Source: Planctomycetota bacterium
GTDB lineage: Bacteria > Planctomycetota > UBA8742 > UBA2392
Length of the DNA stretch: 64,000 bases
NCBI GenBank assembly: GCA_019636215.1
Contig: JAHBXZ010000006.1
Span: 168,234 to 232,233, forward strand
Reading direction: 5' to 3'
Part shown: one piece after another, positions 62,983 through 64,000 of the stretch
How the letters are laid out: every line of letters starts with the position of its first letter
Position numbering within the stretch: the stretch's first letter is position 1
Position numbers and translations under genes: made by a program
Notes under the pieces: generated by a model
Told to the model about the DNA's origin: nothing
The model's database searches: none
What the model saw: the letters and a program-made list of their open reading frames with translations, nothing else

Positions 62983-63919
62983 GGCGCGGAATTGGGGGGG
63001 CCTAAACGGGTTCAGACTATTTTTCTTGTTGAACCGGGTAGGCCGTTAGCCGCTCAAACCGCCTCCGCGCGCCAGCAGTAGTGGCTTTTAAGAGCCATGG
63101 TGCGGCCAATCAGGCGGGTTTGAGGCTTTGCCTTCGGATTCCCGGGCGCTTCCGTGCCGGGTTACGTTTGTGCCGCTCGCATCCCTCACAACGGGATGCG
63201 TTGCGAGGGTGTGTTGCTCCGCAACTGCTTCGCGCTCCCGGTGCTGGATGGACGTGCACCCTTTTGATGGGCGCCCTCGTTGGTTGCCGATTTTGCTGCC
63301 CTCGAAGGCCCGGGCTTTGCCAGCCCGGAGCTTGTCGAAGGGACAGGCCGGGCTGTACGGGCGGCCCACGGCAACTGCCTTGTGCGAAGGCGCGAAGTAC
63401 GGCTTGAAAGGCTTTTCTTGCTGTCTTCGCGTGTCCTTCGCGTCTTCGCGTGACGTTCTTCGAACTGCCGCGCGCTGGCGCTTGCGGCTCTTGTTCAAGC
63501 CCGTGCATCACACACCGCGCCGTACTTGGCGCACTTGGCGTCCTTGGCGGTAAAGCCGTTGCCGTGATCCGTGTGCATCGGTGTTCATCCGTGGATCAAA
63601 GCCGTTGCCGTGCATCACGCACACTACCGGCCCTCGCTGGCGCTTCGGGCTCCTGTTCAAGCCGTTGCCGTGATCTGTGTGTATCTGTGTCCATCTGTGG
63701 ACCAAAGCCGTTGCTGCGCGTCACGCACACCACCGGCCCTCGCTGGCGCTTCGGGCTCCTGTTCACGTGATCCGTGTGCATTTGTGTTCATCCGTGGACA
63801 AACGCCGTTGCCGTGCAACATGCCCCTCGCTGACGCTTCGGGCTCCTGTTCAAGCCGTTGCTGTGCATCGCACGCACGACGCCGCGCGCTGGCGCTTGCG
63901 GCTCTTGTTCAAGTTGGCC
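62983..63919. repeat. Repeat-rich non-coding region
   Basis: About 940 bases without a believable gene. It holds (a) a stem CGCATCCC / GGGATGCG at 63178-63200; (b) a GAGCTTGTCGAAGGG motif at about 63331 (reverse: CCCTTCGACAAGCTC), part of the widespread 'PFDKLRAG'-coding repeat; (c) CTTCGCGTGTCCTTCGCG, CTTGGCGTCCTTGGCGG and GTGTTCATCCGTGG doubled-word sequences; and (d) five imperfect copies of a CTCGCTGGCGCTTCGGGCTC unit. Any frames here are repeat artefacts. Confidence 0.7.
63468..63916. repeat. Five imperfect tandem/interspersed repeat copies
   Basis: Unit GC(G/T)CGCTGGCGCTTCGGGCTCCTGTTCAAG-like begins at 63468, 63631, 63737, 63824 and 63882; 63629 to 63735 is a full 106-base period containing the GTGATCTGTGTGTATCTGTGTCC word and a CCGTTGC(C/T)G spacer. 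Copies differ by substitutions and deletions, spacing 58-163. Confidence 0.6.
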
Positions 63920-64000
63920 TTACTTGGGTGGGCCTGTTTTTTTGCGCACGTTCATGATGCGATCGACCAGGTCGTCGAACGTCTTGATCGTTCGCCCGCG
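63920..64000 (-). CDS. 3' end of a gene continuing past the window
   Basis: 26 codons ending TAA at 63922-63920, reading RGRTIKTFDDLVDRIMNVR then KKTGPPK. Hydrophilic helical tail, no family. Frame is open to the window edge on the minus strand. Too short to classify. Confidence 0.45.
   Translation of the reverse strand, partial: RGRTIKTFDDLVDRIMNVRKKTGPPK

Noticed and set aside
63468..63916. CRISPR array
   Set aside because: Repeat copies are imperfect, spacing is irregular (58-163 bases), spacers are similar to each other, and no cas gene lies near.
62983..63919. Genes in the repeat region
   Set aside because: All open frames on both strands run through repeats and have no ribosome sites or domains.

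Overview
The window is a high-GC bacterial chromosome segment, with many secreted or lipoprotein genes and signs of a Gram-negative envelope: an outer-membrane barrel, lipoproteins, a complete type VI secretion system (T6SS), and type II secretion/type IV pilus parts. Decaheme-free porin/cytochrome genes, a selenocysteine economy, DUF3857/transglutaminase proteins and a pentapeptide/DUF2169/DUF4150 T6SS module would fit a Planctomycetota-like or deep deltaproteobacterial lineage. No rRNA is present, so the phylum is only a guess.

Layout. 1-5.7 kb: end of a Ycf46-type AAA+ ATPase, a PrxQ peroxiredoxin, a small secreted protein, then a minus-strand run recA - small helical protein - selD, and a plus-strand AhpD-like gene. 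Both selD and the AhpD gene are read through an in-frame UGA exactly where a redox Cys is expected, so both look like selenoproteins. 5.8-13.3 kb: hemE, a lipoprotein divergent from (and overlapping) a YhcC-type radical SAM gene, a three-gene porin/c-heme cluster, and a GH18-LysM glycosidase. 13.4-18.9 kb: tmRNA, a small secreted protein, a VOC protein divergent from an iron-sulfur-type regulator with a clear operator, a MoaD-like protein, a beta-propeller with a histone-H1-like tail, and an alpha-oxoamine synthase.

18.9-44.3 kb is one minus-strand T6SS block containing all 13 core genes (tssA-M) plus tagH (FHA), tagF and a downstream vgrG - DUF2169/pentapeptide - pentapeptide - DUF3540 - PAAR-like DUF4150 module. 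Most genes overlap or lie within tens of bases. Next come a small membrane gene with a near-consensus promoter and a palindrome in the spacer, pepA, two large translationally coupled TPR/DUF3857/transglutaminase proteins (the second has lost its catalytic residues), a PP2C phosphatase, a GspF/PilC protein with an extra membrane insert, pilT, and a cysteine desulfurase.

59.7-63.0 kb has visibly lower GC and different codon use and carries a three-gene cassette: a 50-residue ORF coupled to a GHKL-ATPase/PD-(D/E)XK-like protein, then a HEPN-like protein. This is the best candidate for an undescribed (probably defence) system. It is followed by about 0.9 kb of dispersed and tandem repeats without a convincing gene, and the last 81 bases are the end of a minus-strand gene that continues beyond the window.
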